This document shows positions 43,247-52,205 of a DNA stretch of 64,000 nt, piece after piece (position 1 is the stretch's first letter; the number at the start of each line of letters is the position of its first letter). Source of the DNA: an uncultured Clostridium sp. (GTDB taxonomy: Bacteria; Bacillota; Clostridia; Lachnospirales; Lachnospiraceae); NCBI GenBank assembly GCA_900538475.1, contig UPYT01000012.1, positions 32,841 to 96,840 of the forward strand, written 5' to 3'. A program made the translations under genes and the position numbers. Under the pieces are notes generated by a model that worked only from the letters and a program-made list of their open reading frames with translations, was not told the DNA's origin and did not search any database.

Positions 43247-43708
43247 ATGAGAAGTCTTAATTTTAATGATGGTTATGAGAGTTTCATGGTTAATGATGAT
43301 CCAAGCCGGGTAATACGGTTTAATCCGGCTGATCCGGAGATTATTAACCGTGTTCTGAGCGTTCAGAATGAATTTAGCGCTTACCAGATCCCGGAAGGGA
43401 TTGAGCTGAATCCGGACGGAAGCCCTAAAACGGATTTGGAAAAGAACGGGGCATATGTGGCTGAATTTACGGTTGCCATGCGTAAGGCCTTTAATGGCAT
43501 TTTTAATGCGGATGTGTATGACACGATTTTTGCAGGCCAGTCCCCGTTATGCATTATCGGTCAGAATTATCTTTTTGAAGAGGTTTTAAATGGATTGCTG
43601 GAACTGATGCAGCCGGCTGTAAAAGCCTATAACGAAAAGAACCGAGAGAAGATGAACCAGTATTTAAAGGACGTGGAAGCCGATGAAGTTCCTGCCGGAC
43701 AGCCTTGA
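43247..43708 (+). CDS. tail assembly chaperone-like protein
   Basis: 153 residues, mixed fold, between tail tube and Gp15-like gene (LSVQNEFSAYQIPEGIELNP). In related phages this slot holds the first tail assembly chaperone. It overlaps the next gene by 26 nt. I see no obvious slippery heptamer, so the usual programmed frameshift may be replaced by translational coupling. Confidence 0.65.
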   Translation: MRSLNFNDGYESFMVNDDPSRVIRFNPADPEIINRVLSVQNEFSAYQIPEGIELNPDGSPKTDLEKNGAYVAEFTVAMRKAFNGIFNADVYDTIFAGQSPLCIIGQNYLFEEVLNGLLELMQPAVKAYNEKNREKMNQYLKDVEADEVPAGQP

Positions 43709-44243
43709 AGTGGGCGGAGTTACATATCCGATTGAAACAGATTACCGTAATATCCTGATTTTTCTGTCTGCCTGTACAGATCCGGATCTGACAGCCGCCC
43801 AAAAGCTTGAAATATTGCTAAGAAGGCTGTACAGGAAGGGATACAGCCAGATTCCTCAAGAACATATAGGGGAAGCTATCTTGCAGGCGAAATGGTTTGT
43901 GGACTGCGGCAGGGAAGATGATGACAAAAGACCCGCTAAAAAGATGATGGACTGGGAGCAGGATGAAGCGATCCTGTTCCCTGCGGTCAATAAAGTAGCC
44001 GGTATAGAAACACGAGCTGTCCCCTATCTTCACTGGTGGACATTTGCCGGGTATTTCATGGAGATTGAGGAGGGAACGTTTTCTACAGTTCTGGGAATCC
44101 GCCAGAAAAAGGCCAAGGGGAAGCGGTTGGAAAAATGGGAAGAGGAATTTTACAGAAATAACAAAAAGCTGTGTGATCTGAAGAACCGGTATACGGAAGA
44201 AGAACAGAAAGAGATTGATTATTGGAATAAGCTATTGGGTTAG
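43683..44243 (+). CDS. bacteriophage Gp15 family protein
   Basis: 186 residues. DYRNILIFLSACTDPDLTAA, QAKWFVDCG and YLHWWTFAGYFMEIEEGTF are hallmarks of the Gp15 family, encoded just before tape measure genes and thought to act in tail assembly. It starts inside the preceding gene. Confidence 0.87.
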   Translation: MKFLPDSLEVGGVTYPIETDYRNILIFLSACTDPDLTAAQKLEILLRRLYRKGYSQIPQEHIGEAILQAKWFVDCGREDDDKRPAKKMMDWEQDEAILFPAVNKVAGIETRAVPYLHWWTFAGYFMEIEEGTFSTVLGIRQKKAKGKRLEKWEEEFYRNNKKLCDLKNRYTEEEQKEIDYWNKLLG

Positions 44244-44288
44244 GCACCGGAAGGTGTCTTATTTTATGCCCGGAAATGAGGTGAGAGC

Positions 44289-47200
44289 ATGGCAGCAGAT
44301 GGAAGCCTGCGGTTTGATACAGGAATCAATACAGAGGGATTCAAAGATGGTATTTCAGTATTAAGTAAAGCGATGGACAGGCTGACAAAAGCAGTGGATC
44401 AATTATCTTCTAATATTATAACCCGTTTTGGGGCCACAGAGCATTCTATGCAGAAAGTGGCTGAAGGAGCGGAGAAAGCATCAGAAGAAATTGAGTCTAT
44501 TGGCAGTTCCGCTGATCGGTCGACAGAAAGAGTAAAAAGCTTGCAAGAACAGATGGATGCAATCAGCGTGCATACAATGCAGGACTCTGCTGCTGATGTG
44601 GCAACCGCAGCCCCAGTATCTGTTCCAGTAGCGGCATCCGATATGGGATATAATCCAGAAGCAATGTCAGCAGTGTTTGGAAAAGCAGCAGAAGATATAC
44701 GCAGTTGGTCGGATGCAATTAACATGTACGGTCAGCAGGCGGGATTTGCATTGAACGATCTGGAGCGGGATGCAGCAGAGGCAGGGCAGGCAATATCAAG
44801 CGGAGCCGATCAGGCAGAGAATACGGTGCAGAGGTATGTGGGTTTTAAGGATTCTGTAATCGGGGCCTTTAAAAATATGCCAAGAGCGTTTGCTCTTATT
44901 CCAAAAGCATTATCGTTAGAAATTTCCAAGATACCAGGGATTGTAAAGAGTGGTTTTTCCAAAGCGTCAGGAGTCATATCAGGATTCGGAAAAGCACTTG
45001 GAAAAGGGCTTGCGGGAAAAGCAAAATCGGCTGTGGCAAGTTTAAAAGCACTGTCCAAGCCTGCCAATAAGGCAGCAAAGAGCATTTTAAAATTATCTAA
45101 TATGTTTAAGCTGATGCTCATTCGTATGGCAATGCGCGCGGTTGTTCAGGGCGTAAAAGAGGGAATGCAAAATCTAGTACAGTATTCAGGAGACGCCAAT
45201 CAAGCCATGTCGGAATTGACATCAAGTATGACATACGCCAAAAACAGTTTTGCGGCTGCTTTTGCACCGATTTTGTCTTTTGTAGTGCCAGCAATTACAG
45301 TGCTTATCAATGCCCTGGCTACAGCGGTAGGATATGTAAATCAATTTTTCTCCGCTTTAGGCGGGAAAGGTACGTTTGTCCGAGCTAAAAAAGTAAATCA
45401 GGATTATGCAGCTAGCCTGAAAAAGACCGGAGGCGCAGCAAAGCAGGCAGGAAAGGACGCGAAAAAGGCACTGGCCCCGTTTGATGATCTGGTACAGATC
45501 CAAAGAGAAGGTGCGGATGGCTCCTCTGGTGGATCAGGTGGAGGTATAGATCCCTCACAGATGTTTGAAACCGTAGCAATCGATCAGGGAATCAGTGATT
45601 TTGCAAATAAGCTGAAAGAACTGTGGCAGGCCGGAGATTGGGAAGGTATTGGACAGCTTATCGGTCAGAAGATCAATAATTCAGTCCAGAAGTTTACGGA
45701 CTATATAAGCTGGGACAATGTAGGCGCTAAGATCACTGCATTTGTGACCGCATTTACTACGCTGTTTAACAGCCTGGTCGCAAATATTGATTGGTATTTG
45801 ATTGGTATCATGATGGGTACAGGGATCAATACGTTAGCAAATACCCTATATCTGCTTCTTACTCAGATTGACTGGCTTATGCTGGGATCAGCTCTAGCAA
45901 CGGGGCTTAATGGTATGGTCGCTATGATTGACTGGAATTTATTCGGAGCCACTCTGGGAGCATTTTTCCAAGCAAAAATTTCGGGTCTGTATGGTTTTGT
46001 GGATACTGCTGACTGGCCATTGATTGGACAGGCTATTGGAAATGGGCTTAATGGAACCATATCACAAATTGACTGGGGAATGCTTGGGCTGTTATTTGCT
46101 ACAGGATTAAGTGGATTATTTGCTATTGCCGGAAATTTTGCTCAGACGTTTGACTGGACAGGATTCGGTAGCTCAATCGCCTTGAGCCTAAGTACGTTTT
46201 TCCAGACATTTGATTGGGCCGGATCTGGTACAGCCATCAGCGATATAATAATTGGAATTTTGGATGCGCTCCTTACTGTAATTATTCAAACAGATTGGTG
46301 GGCTTTTGGTGAAGGCATTGCAACTGCGATAGAACATATCGATTGGACAACAGTGGCTAACCGTTTTTTTGCAGTTATTGGGGCTGCGCTGGGCGGATTT
46401 GCTGCTTTCTTGGGTGGATTGCTTTCTGATGGCGTAGAAGGGGCTAAAAATTACTTCCAAGAGAAAATAGAGGAATGTGGAGGAAATGTGGTAGATGGCA
46501 TCCTTATGGGAATTGTGGATGGAATGAAATCTATCGGTACATGGATAAAGAATAATATTTTCACTCCATTCATGAATGCATTTAAGGATGCATTCGGAAT
46601 CCACAGCCCTTCTACCGTTATGGCTGAAATGGGCCAGTACCTCTGGGATGGCTTCTGTAATGGTATTAAAGAGTTTTTCTCAAATCCCGGAGCATTTATT
46701 AAGGCAAACATTACGGATCCATTTGTGGACGGCTTGAAGAGCCTTCTTGGAATCCATAGCCCGTCTACTGTTCTGGCAGGAATCGGCTCTTACACAGTGC
46801 AGGGATTTAACCAGGGCGTGACGAGCGAACAGACTGCTTCCCAGAATGTGGTACAGTCATGGGCTTCCGGCGTGGCAAACTGGTTTTCAGAAAAGTTTGG
46901 AATCGGAACAGGGGATTCTACGGAATCCAAGAAGTGGGCCAACAGCATTATGTCAGGATTTAACAATACCGTAAGGAAGAATTATACCCAGTCCCAGACA
47001 GTAATGGAAACATGGGCCGAAAACGTAAGGAAGTGGTTCGTGGGTGTTGATGAAAACCAGGGGGTAAATGAACTTTCCTGGACGAAATTCGCAAACCTTA
47101 TTATCCAGGCATTTAAAACCAAAATAGAAGGCAGCCATTCTGAAACACAGGGGCCTGTAGAAAAGTGGGCCAGAAATGTCAGGGAATGGTTCTGGGGAGA

Positions 47201-47837
47201 CGGTGATCCTCAGGGAACCGGAGGAATGTATGCAGCATTCTACGACATGGCAAAGCGGATCAATGAGGGCTTTGCAAATGGTATCAGTGATTTTGCATAC
47301 ATGGCAAAGGACGCGATCCGGAAGTGGGCGGCTGAGGCAATGGAAGAAGCTGAAGAAGAGTTTGATATCAATTCTCCCTCAAAAGAGTTTTACAGCATTG
47401 CTGAGTATGTGGTCCGTGGATTCAACGACGGAATCGCTGATATGGCAAGATCGTCCCGTAGTATTGTCCAGGACTGGCTGGATGGTGTTATGGATGTATT
47501 TGACGGCGTACAGATCCAGCTGCCCGTAGGGATTGATATTCCTAATGCGGTTTCGCATCTGCCTAAGATGGCAAGCGGAAGCATTGTACCGCCGCGGGCA
47601 GGTGATATGTCTGCATCTATGCGGGACAAATCCTACGAAGAGGAAGAGGTATTATCCAGTCTGATTGCAAAGCTTGATGCATTACTTAGCCGGATGCAGA
47701 GGGACGGCAGCCAGCCGATCCAGATTGTATTAAATCTGACTGGGAGTATGGCGGCACTGGCAAGAGCATTAAAGCCAGAGCTTGACCGTGAGGCGGCGCG
47801 TAGAGGCGTAAGCCTGGTAGTGATAGGAGGAACCTGA
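44289..47837 (+). CDS. tail tape measure protein
   Basis: 1182 residues. Helical N-terminus, hydrophobic membrane-like stretches (about 270-360), and a central block (about 490-690) of roughly 33-residue repeats around IDW or FDW (IDWYLIG, IDWLMLG, IDWNLFG, IDWGMLG, FDWTGFG). Then three HSPST/NSPSK repeats (FGIHSPSTVMAEMGQYLWDG and similar) common in Firmicute tape measures. It sets tail length and may assist DNA passage through the host membrane. No lysozyme or peptidase motif is evident. Confidence 0.92.
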   Translation: MAADGSLRFDTGINTEGFKDGISVLSKAMDRLTKAVDQLSSNIITRFGATEHSMQKVAEGAEKASEEIESIGSSADRSTERVKSLQEQMDAISVHTMQDSAADVATAAPVSVPVAASDMGYNPEAMSAVFGKAAEDIRSWSDAINMYGQQAGFALNDLERDAAEAGQAISSGADQAENTVQRYVGFKDSVIGAFKNMPRAFALIPKALSLEISKIPGIVKSGFSKASGVISGFGKALGKGLAGKAKSAVASLKALSKPANKAAKSILKLSNMFKLMLIRMAMRAVVQGVKEGMQNLVQYSGDANQAMSELTSSMTYAKNSFAAAFAPILSFVVPAITVLINALATAVGYVNQFFSALGGKGTFVRAKKVNQDYAASLKKTGGAAKQAGKDAKKALAPFDDLVQIQREGADGSSGGSGGGIDPSQMFETVAIDQGISDFANKLKELWQAGDWEGIGQLIGQKINNSVQKFTDYISWDNVGAKITAFVTAFTTLFNSLVANIDWYLIGIMMGTGINTLANTLYLLLTQIDWLMLGSALATGLNGMVAMIDWNLFGATLGAFFQAKISGLYGFVDTADWPLIGQAIGNGLNGTISQIDWGMLGLLFATGLSGLFAIAGNFAQTFDWTGFGSSIALSLSTFFQTFDWAGSGTAISDIIIGILDALLTVIIQTDWWAFGEGIATAIEHIDWTTVANRFFAVIGAALGGFAAFLGGLLSDGVEGAKNYFQEKIEECGGNVVDGILMGIVDGMKSIGTWIKNNIFTPFMNAFKDAFGIHSPSTVMAEMGQYLWDGFCNGIKEFFSNPGAFIKANITDPFVDGLKSLLGIHSPSTVLAGIGSYTVQGFNQGVTSEQTASQNVVQSWASGVANWFSEKFGIGTGDSTESKKWANSIMSGFNNTVRKNYTQSQTVMETWAENVRKWFVGVDENQGVNELSWTKFANLIIQAFKTKIEGSHSETQGPVEKWARNVREWFWGDGDPQGTGGMYAAFYDMAKRINEGFANGISDFAYMAKDAIRKWAAEAMEEAEEEFDINSPSKEFYSIAEYVVRGFNDGIADMARSSRSIVQDWLDGVMDVFDGVQIQLPVGIDIPNAVSHLPKMASGSIVPPRAGDMSASMRDKSYEEEEVLSSLIAKLDALLSRMQRDGSQPIQIVLNLTGSMAALARALKPELDREAARRGVSLVVIGGT

Positions 47838-48238
47838 TGGCGGACAGTGTATTTTTAATGGATGGCAGAGCGTATAACGTGGAAGTGGAGGCCGATTCCC
47901 TGGAACGTAGTTTTGCAGTGACAGATACCGATCAGTCAGGGCGCACCATGGACTATACTATGGAACGTGATGTGATCGGCACGTTTTATAATTACGCCAT
48001 GAAGGTATACCCAAAAGATGGGGACGCAGCCTCCTATGATGCATTTTATGACGCTGTTTCGGATCCCAATGCGGATAGCCACGAAATGACGTTCCCATAT
48101 GGACAGGAGACATTAACCTTTCGCGCATACGTTACACAGGGCAAAGACAAGCTCCGTATCCGGAACGGAAAGAACCTGTGGGGAATGGATGGCCTGTCAT
48201 TGAATTTCACGGCAATGGAACCGCAGAGGAGGCGATAG
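47837..48238 (+). CDS. phage tail protein between tape measure and tail tip
   Basis: 133 residues, beta-rich (FAVTDTDQSGRTMDYTMERD). Starts at the tape measure stop (TGATG). Small proteins in this slot act like short distal tail proteins in related phages; the assignment is by position. Confidence 0.65.
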   Translation: MADSVFLMDGRAYNVEVEADSLERSFAVTDTDQSGRTMDYTMERDVIGTFYNYAMKVYPKDGDAASYDAFYDAVSDPNADSHEMTFPYGQETLTFRAYVTQGKDKLRIRNGKNLWGMDGLSLNFTAMEPQRRR

Positions 48239-48241
48239 GAA

Positions 48242-50338
48242 ATGAAATGGGATATTAGGGTGGAGAGCAACGGGCAGCAGCCATATGCGTCAGTTGAGGA
48301 TCTTGCAAATATGGAGCAGCAGCTCCCACCGTATGCTCTGTGTCTTCCAAGGTATGCAAAAATGGACAGCAACTATCCTAATGCTCCAGACCAGATAGAA
48401 AAGGGGCTGTATGGTTACATCAGTACAGCCCTTAGCGGCCAAGATGGAAGGTTTGAGAATCCTCCGGTAATCACGGTGACATTTGACCGCTTAAAGACAA
48501 GCAATGGCATACATCTGGTTTTTAACCGATTGAGTGGTGACTATGCATCCAGTATTCAGATCCGATGGAATAAGGACGGAGAGTTGGTGCATGAGCAGGA
48601 TTTTGAGCCGGACGGGACAGAATATTTCTGTCGGACCAAAGTGCCGCTGTTCAATCAGATTGTAATTACATTCCTTAAAAGCAGCAGACCCTATCGTTAT
48701 CTATGGCTGGCTGTTATTAAAAACCAAAGGATGACGGATGCAGGCGGCTTGAAAATCGTTTATGACGATATCGCTCTGGGAGCAACAGAGAATAATACCG
48801 CAGAGACACTGGACAAGGATTATTATGTAGATTTGCAGGATTTAAAAGAGGGAGTTGAGTTTCCGGATTATGCACTGTGCCTGCCGCGTTATGCAAAGAT
48901 GGACGGAGGTTATTCCAACGCTCCGGATCAGCTGGAAGAGATGGGGTATGTAAGCGACAGTATATCTGGCCCTGAGGGTGCATTCATAGTACCGCCTGCA
49001 ATCACATTTTCTTTCAGCCAGAATTATTCCAGCGTTGGGATTACGCTGAGATTTAATGATTATACAGAAGACCGGTGTAGCCGAATCAATATAAAATGGT
49101 ATCGTGACGAAGAACTGTTAAAGGACCAGGATTATGAACCGGACAGTTATAATTATTTCTGTTACGGAGTAGTGGATTATTACAATAAAGTAGTTATTAC
49201 GTTTTTGGAAACCAGCAAACCATATCGTAATGTGTTTTTAACTCATATTATATGGGGGCTGATCCGGGTATTTAAGGATGATGAAATAGAGGATATTAAC
49301 TGCCTGATGGAACTCAATTCAATTTCAGAAGAGGTCAGTATAAATACAATGGATTATACGATCCGGAGTAAAACAGAGTATGCGTTTGAGTTCCAGAAAA
49401 AGCAGAAACAGACCCTGTATTTTGACGAGGCGATCCTGGGGATTTATTACCTTAAGGACGGAAAACAGATCGGGGAAAAACGGTACTCAGTGGAGACACA
49501 GGATGCGGTCGGGATTTTGGATAACAATCCGTTCATGGGTGGAATCTATGAAAATATGTTGGTGTCTGAGATTTTGGACAACATTATGGAAGGTGAAGGT
49601 ATTGCATATTTTTTAGATGATGCCTATAAGGAGACCAGAATAAGCGGATATTTACCTGTTACCAGTAAACGCAGCGCTCTGCAGCAGCTTGCGTTTGCAG
49701 TTGGCGCTCTGGTAGATACAAGCTATGACCGCCAGCTGTATGTATATCCGGAGCAGACAGAGGTGACGGCAGAATTTACTGGACGGGATATTTTTTTGGG
49801 CCTTACTGTGGATCACAGTGAAATGGTGACGGGAATCCGGTTGTATGCACATAGCTATACGCCAAGTCAGGAGTCAGCAGAGCTGTATAAGGGAAGCTTA
49901 ACAGGAGAAACTAAGCTGGAGTTTTCCGAACCGTATCATAGTCTGTCGATCACAGGCGGTACTATAGAAAAGCATGGGGCCAACTATGCGTATATCATTT
50001 CCAATGGCGGAGAGGTTGTCTTAACGGGGCTTAGATATAACCATAACACGATTACACTCTTGAAAGAGAATCCAAAGATCACCCAGAATAAAAATATTGC
50101 TGAGGTAAAAGAAGCAACTCTTGTCACCATGGAAAATGCGCAGGTAGTATTAAACAGGGTATATGATTACTACAGCAATAATGAGAGTGTCAGCTTCCGG
50201 GCGGTTATCAACGATCAGGAACTTGGGAATCGGGTTCGGGTAACAACGGGATTTAAAGGCACAATGGAAGGGATGATCCGGAAACTGGATATGAAATTTT
50301 CACGGAGAAAAATCACAGCGGAGGTGACAGTGGGATGA
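48242..50338 (+). CDS. tail tip (Tal/Dit-like) protein with duplicated beta domain
   Basis: 698 residues. Two copies of a ~130-residue beta domain lie at about 31-160 and 210-340. Both begin YALCLPRYAKMD and share PDQ, WY/RWN and YFC motifs. The second half (about 340-698) resembles the phage tail-associated protein fold (GILDNNPFMGGIYENMLVSE, GTMEGMIRKLDMKFSRRKI). The duplicated domain is probably a carbohydrate-binding module for the host surface. Confidence 0.78.
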   Translation: MKWDIRVESNGQQPYASVEDLANMEQQLPPYALCLPRYAKMDSNYPNAPDQIEKGLYGYISTALSGQDGRFENPPVITVTFDRLKTSNGIHLVFNRLSGDYASSIQIRWNKDGELVHEQDFEPDGTEYFCRTKVPLFNQIVITFLKSSRPYRYLWLAVIKNQRMTDAGGLKIVYDDIALGATENNTAETLDKDYYVDLQDLKEGVEFPDYALCLPRYAKMDGGYSNAPDQLEEMGYVSDSISGPEGAFIVPPAITFSFSQNYSSVGITLRFNDYTEDRCSRINIKWYRDEELLKDQDYEPDSYNYFCYGVVDYYNKVVITFLETSKPYRNVFLTHIIWGLIRVFKDDEIEDINCLMELNSISEEVSINTMDYTIRSKTEYAFEFQKKQKQTLYFDEAILGIYYLKDGKQIGEKRYSVETQDAVGILDNNPFMGGIYENMLVSEILDNIMEGEGIAYFLDDAYKETRISGYLPVTSKRSALQQLAFAVGALVDTSYDRQLYVYPEQTEVTAEFTGRDIFLGLTVDHSEMVTGIRLYAHSYTPSQESAELYKGSLTGETKLEFSEPYHSLSITGGTIEKHGANYAYIISNGGEVVLTGLRYNHNTITLLKENPKITQNKNIAEVKEATLVTMENAQVVLNRVYDYYSNNESVSFRAVINDQELGNRVRVTTGFKGTMEGMIRKLDMKFSRRKITAEVTVG

Positions 50339-50748
50339 GTACAGTGCTGGATACACTGATTACAGACCGGACTAGTGCGGACCTTGCGGCAGATCTGGAT
50401 AAGGTCTATGCAGATTATATCTGCCTTAACCGGGTGGAACAGGCCTGTGCTCTTCTGGCACAGCGGTTTGGTGTAGATATAAAAACCAAGGAATGGAAGA
50501 TGGAGGACTACCGTACAGATGCGGAAATGGCCCGACTGCTCGAAAATATCAAAAAGGTAAGAGCGGCATATTTTGTAAAGTCCAGTACCCCACCAACTCC
50601 GGTAAAGATCACATACGATAACATCTATCAGGCCAATGATATTGAGCAGATACTAAAGGATCTGGGAGATATGTATGACAGTATGATATCAGGGCAGAGG
50701 CGGTTAGGCTTTCATCTGGGGCGGAAGATGCTGGGAAACAGGAGGTAA
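50335..50748 (+). CDS. tail baseplate-associated protein
   Basis: 137 residues, helical (DTLITDRTSADLAADLDKVY, RVEQACALLAQRFGV). ATGA overlap with the tail tip gene shows coupling. Its family role is not clear. Confidence 0.62.
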   Translation: MSTVLDTLITDRTSADLAADLDKVYADYICLNRVEQACALLAQRFGVDIKTKEWKMEDYRTDAEMARLLENIKKVRAAYFVKSSTPPTPVKITYDNIYQANDIEQILKDLGDMYDSMISGQRRLGFHLGRKMLGNRR

Positions 50749-50751
50749 GAC

Positions 50752-51834
50752 ATGGCATTAAAAACAGATTTCAAGGATGATATTTTTGAGGGTAACAGGA
50801 AATATAAGCTATCTCAGGACGGCGAGGGAAATACTGAGATTCAGGACGTGACGGTCTATAGTCAGGAAGGCAATCTGTTCACAGCTGAGCATATCAATGC
50901 CACCAACAAGGCAGTAAACGGTCTGTCAGAGGATATGGCATCCCTAAAAAAATCTGTCAGTGATGGAAAAACATTGGTTGCCGCAGCCATCACTGCAAAA
51001 AAAGTAGCTACCGCGGCAACGGCCAGTTTTGCGGAAATGGCTGAAAATATCAAAAAGATTGTGCTGGGGAGCGGAACCGCGAGAGCAGCGGACGTATTGG
51101 CCGGAAAGACATTTACAAATAATGACGGTGTTGAATACACGGGCACGATGCCGGAACGCGGGACATGGAATGGAAGCCTGGGAACGTCCGGTTCCATAAC
51201 AATTCCTGCCGGACATCACAGCGGGCAGGGAAAGGTTTCTGCTGCAACACAGACAGCACTGACATTGAATCCCGGAACCACACAGAAAACAGCGTATGTC
51301 TATCAAAAATACATGCTGGGCAACATCACAGTTCCGGCCATCAATATTCCAGCAGCCTACATAAAAAAGGGTCAGCGGATTACCTTCCCGGATGGAAGTT
51401 CGGTAGTTGGAACCTTTGAGGGCTGGGTACCGGTTGCGACGGATCTGTATTATAACGGGCAGAATGTGGCTGGGTTTGAACCGAATAATATTAATACCTC
51501 AGATTATGCGTCATTTGATAATAACCAAATTTCAATAACAGGAGTAACAATTCTTAAATTTAAATCTACGATAACATATGATGTTCGTTCTTACTCAAAA
51601 TTCATTATTGAGGGAAATATAATTCCATATGCAAGCTCGTCCACGGTAACTATTACACCTAATAATGGGCAACAAAAAGTATCTGCTAGTTTCAGCGGGG
51701 CACAGAGTCAAATTGTCGTAGATATAACAGCATTAACATCATTGAATTCTACCTGGTATTTGGAGTTCGCAGAGGGTACCAGCTCTGGCAAAATCAACAA
51801 AGGAAGTTACATTCGCCGCATCCGTTTAGCGTAA
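50752..51834 (+). CDS. tail fibre / baseplate protein
   Basis: 360 residues. Conserved N-terminus (FEGNRKYKLSQDGEGNTEIQ), a helical segment and then tail-fibre repeats (ADVLAGKTFTNNDGVEYTGT, GSITIPAGHHSGQG) found in many Firmicute phage fibres. An AT-richer C-terminal beta domain (about 230-360) is probably the receptor-facing part and looks recently exchanged. Confidence 0.8.
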   Translation: MALKTDFKDDIFEGNRKYKLSQDGEGNTEIQDVTVYSQEGNLFTAEHINATNKAVNGLSEDMASLKKSVSDGKTLVAAAITAKKVATAATASFAEMAENIKKIVLGSGTARAADVLAGKTFTNNDGVEYTGTMPERGTWNGSLGTSGSITIPAGHHSGQGKVSAATQTALTLNPGTTQKTAYVYQKYMLGNITVPAINIPAAYIKKGQRITFPDGSSVVGTFEGWVPVATDLYYNGQNVAGFEPNNINTSDYASFDNNQISITGVTILKFKSTITYDVRSYSKFIIEGNIIPYASSSTVTITPNNGQQKVSASFSGAQSQIVVDITALTSLNSTWYLEFAEGTSSGKINKGSYIRRIRLA

Positions 51835-51889
51835 CCACATTATTAATATATTACGGTGCCGCCCCGTTACGCGGCAGAAAGGACAAACC

Positions 51890-52093
51890 ATGAGTATCAA
51901 ACACAAATCTATTACCCCACACGTAAACGCAGGCCCCGCAGTTGGAAAAGACAGCGAGCCGCTGAAAAACAAGGTGTTAAGCGCCGGCGAGGGGCATGAG
52001 TACACTAAACCTGCCACCCCTGGAAAGCCCCATATTGTTCAGTCCGGACATAAGGAAGGCGGTCCGGGACACAGGAATTGCAAACATGATTGA
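51890..52093 (+). CDS. small hydrophilic phage protein
   Basis: 67 residues, disordered-looking, rich in His, Lys, Gly, Pro (GPAVGKDSEPLKNKV, HIVQSGHKEGGPGHRN). AAAGGAC weak ribosome binding site. Between two fibre genes; unknown function. Confidence 0.5.
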   Translation: MSIKHKSITPHVNAGPAVGKDSEPLKNKVLSAGEGHEYTKPATPGKPHIVQSGHKEGGPGHRNCKHD

Positions 52094-52105
52094 TAGTAAG
52101 GGCTA

Positions 52106-52127
52106 GCGCCGGTTTTTGTGCCGGCGC
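52106..52127 (+). terminator. hairpin between fibre genes
   Basis: Stem GCGCCGG / CCGGCGC with an 8-nt loop, followed by AAATTTATTT. Weak T-run, so possibly only an mRNA end structure. Confidence 0.5.
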
Positions 52128-52179
52128 AAATTTATTTCATCTAGGAAAAATAATTTCCTGGTATTTTTATACCCTTTTT

Positions 52180-52195
52180 ATTGCGACATCGCAAC
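52180..52195. repeat. inverted repeat TTGCG-ACAT-CGCAA, copy 3 of 4
   Basis: Ten nucleotides upstream of the large fibre start, preceded by TTTTTATACCC as at 38920. May serve as operator or processing site. Confidence 0.55.
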
Positions 52196-52205
52196 GGAGG
52201 CAAAC

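Noticed and set aside
44289..47837. Lysozyme or peptidase domain in the tape measure protein
   Set aside because: I looked for catalytic NLPC/P60, M23 or SLT motifs and found only hydrophobic spans, IDW repeats and HSPST blocks.
52116..52205. Longer N-terminus for the large fibre gene
   Set aside because: The upstream codons cover a hairpin and the intergenic inverted repeat; ATG 52206 has the ribosome binding site and begins a family-like N-terminus.
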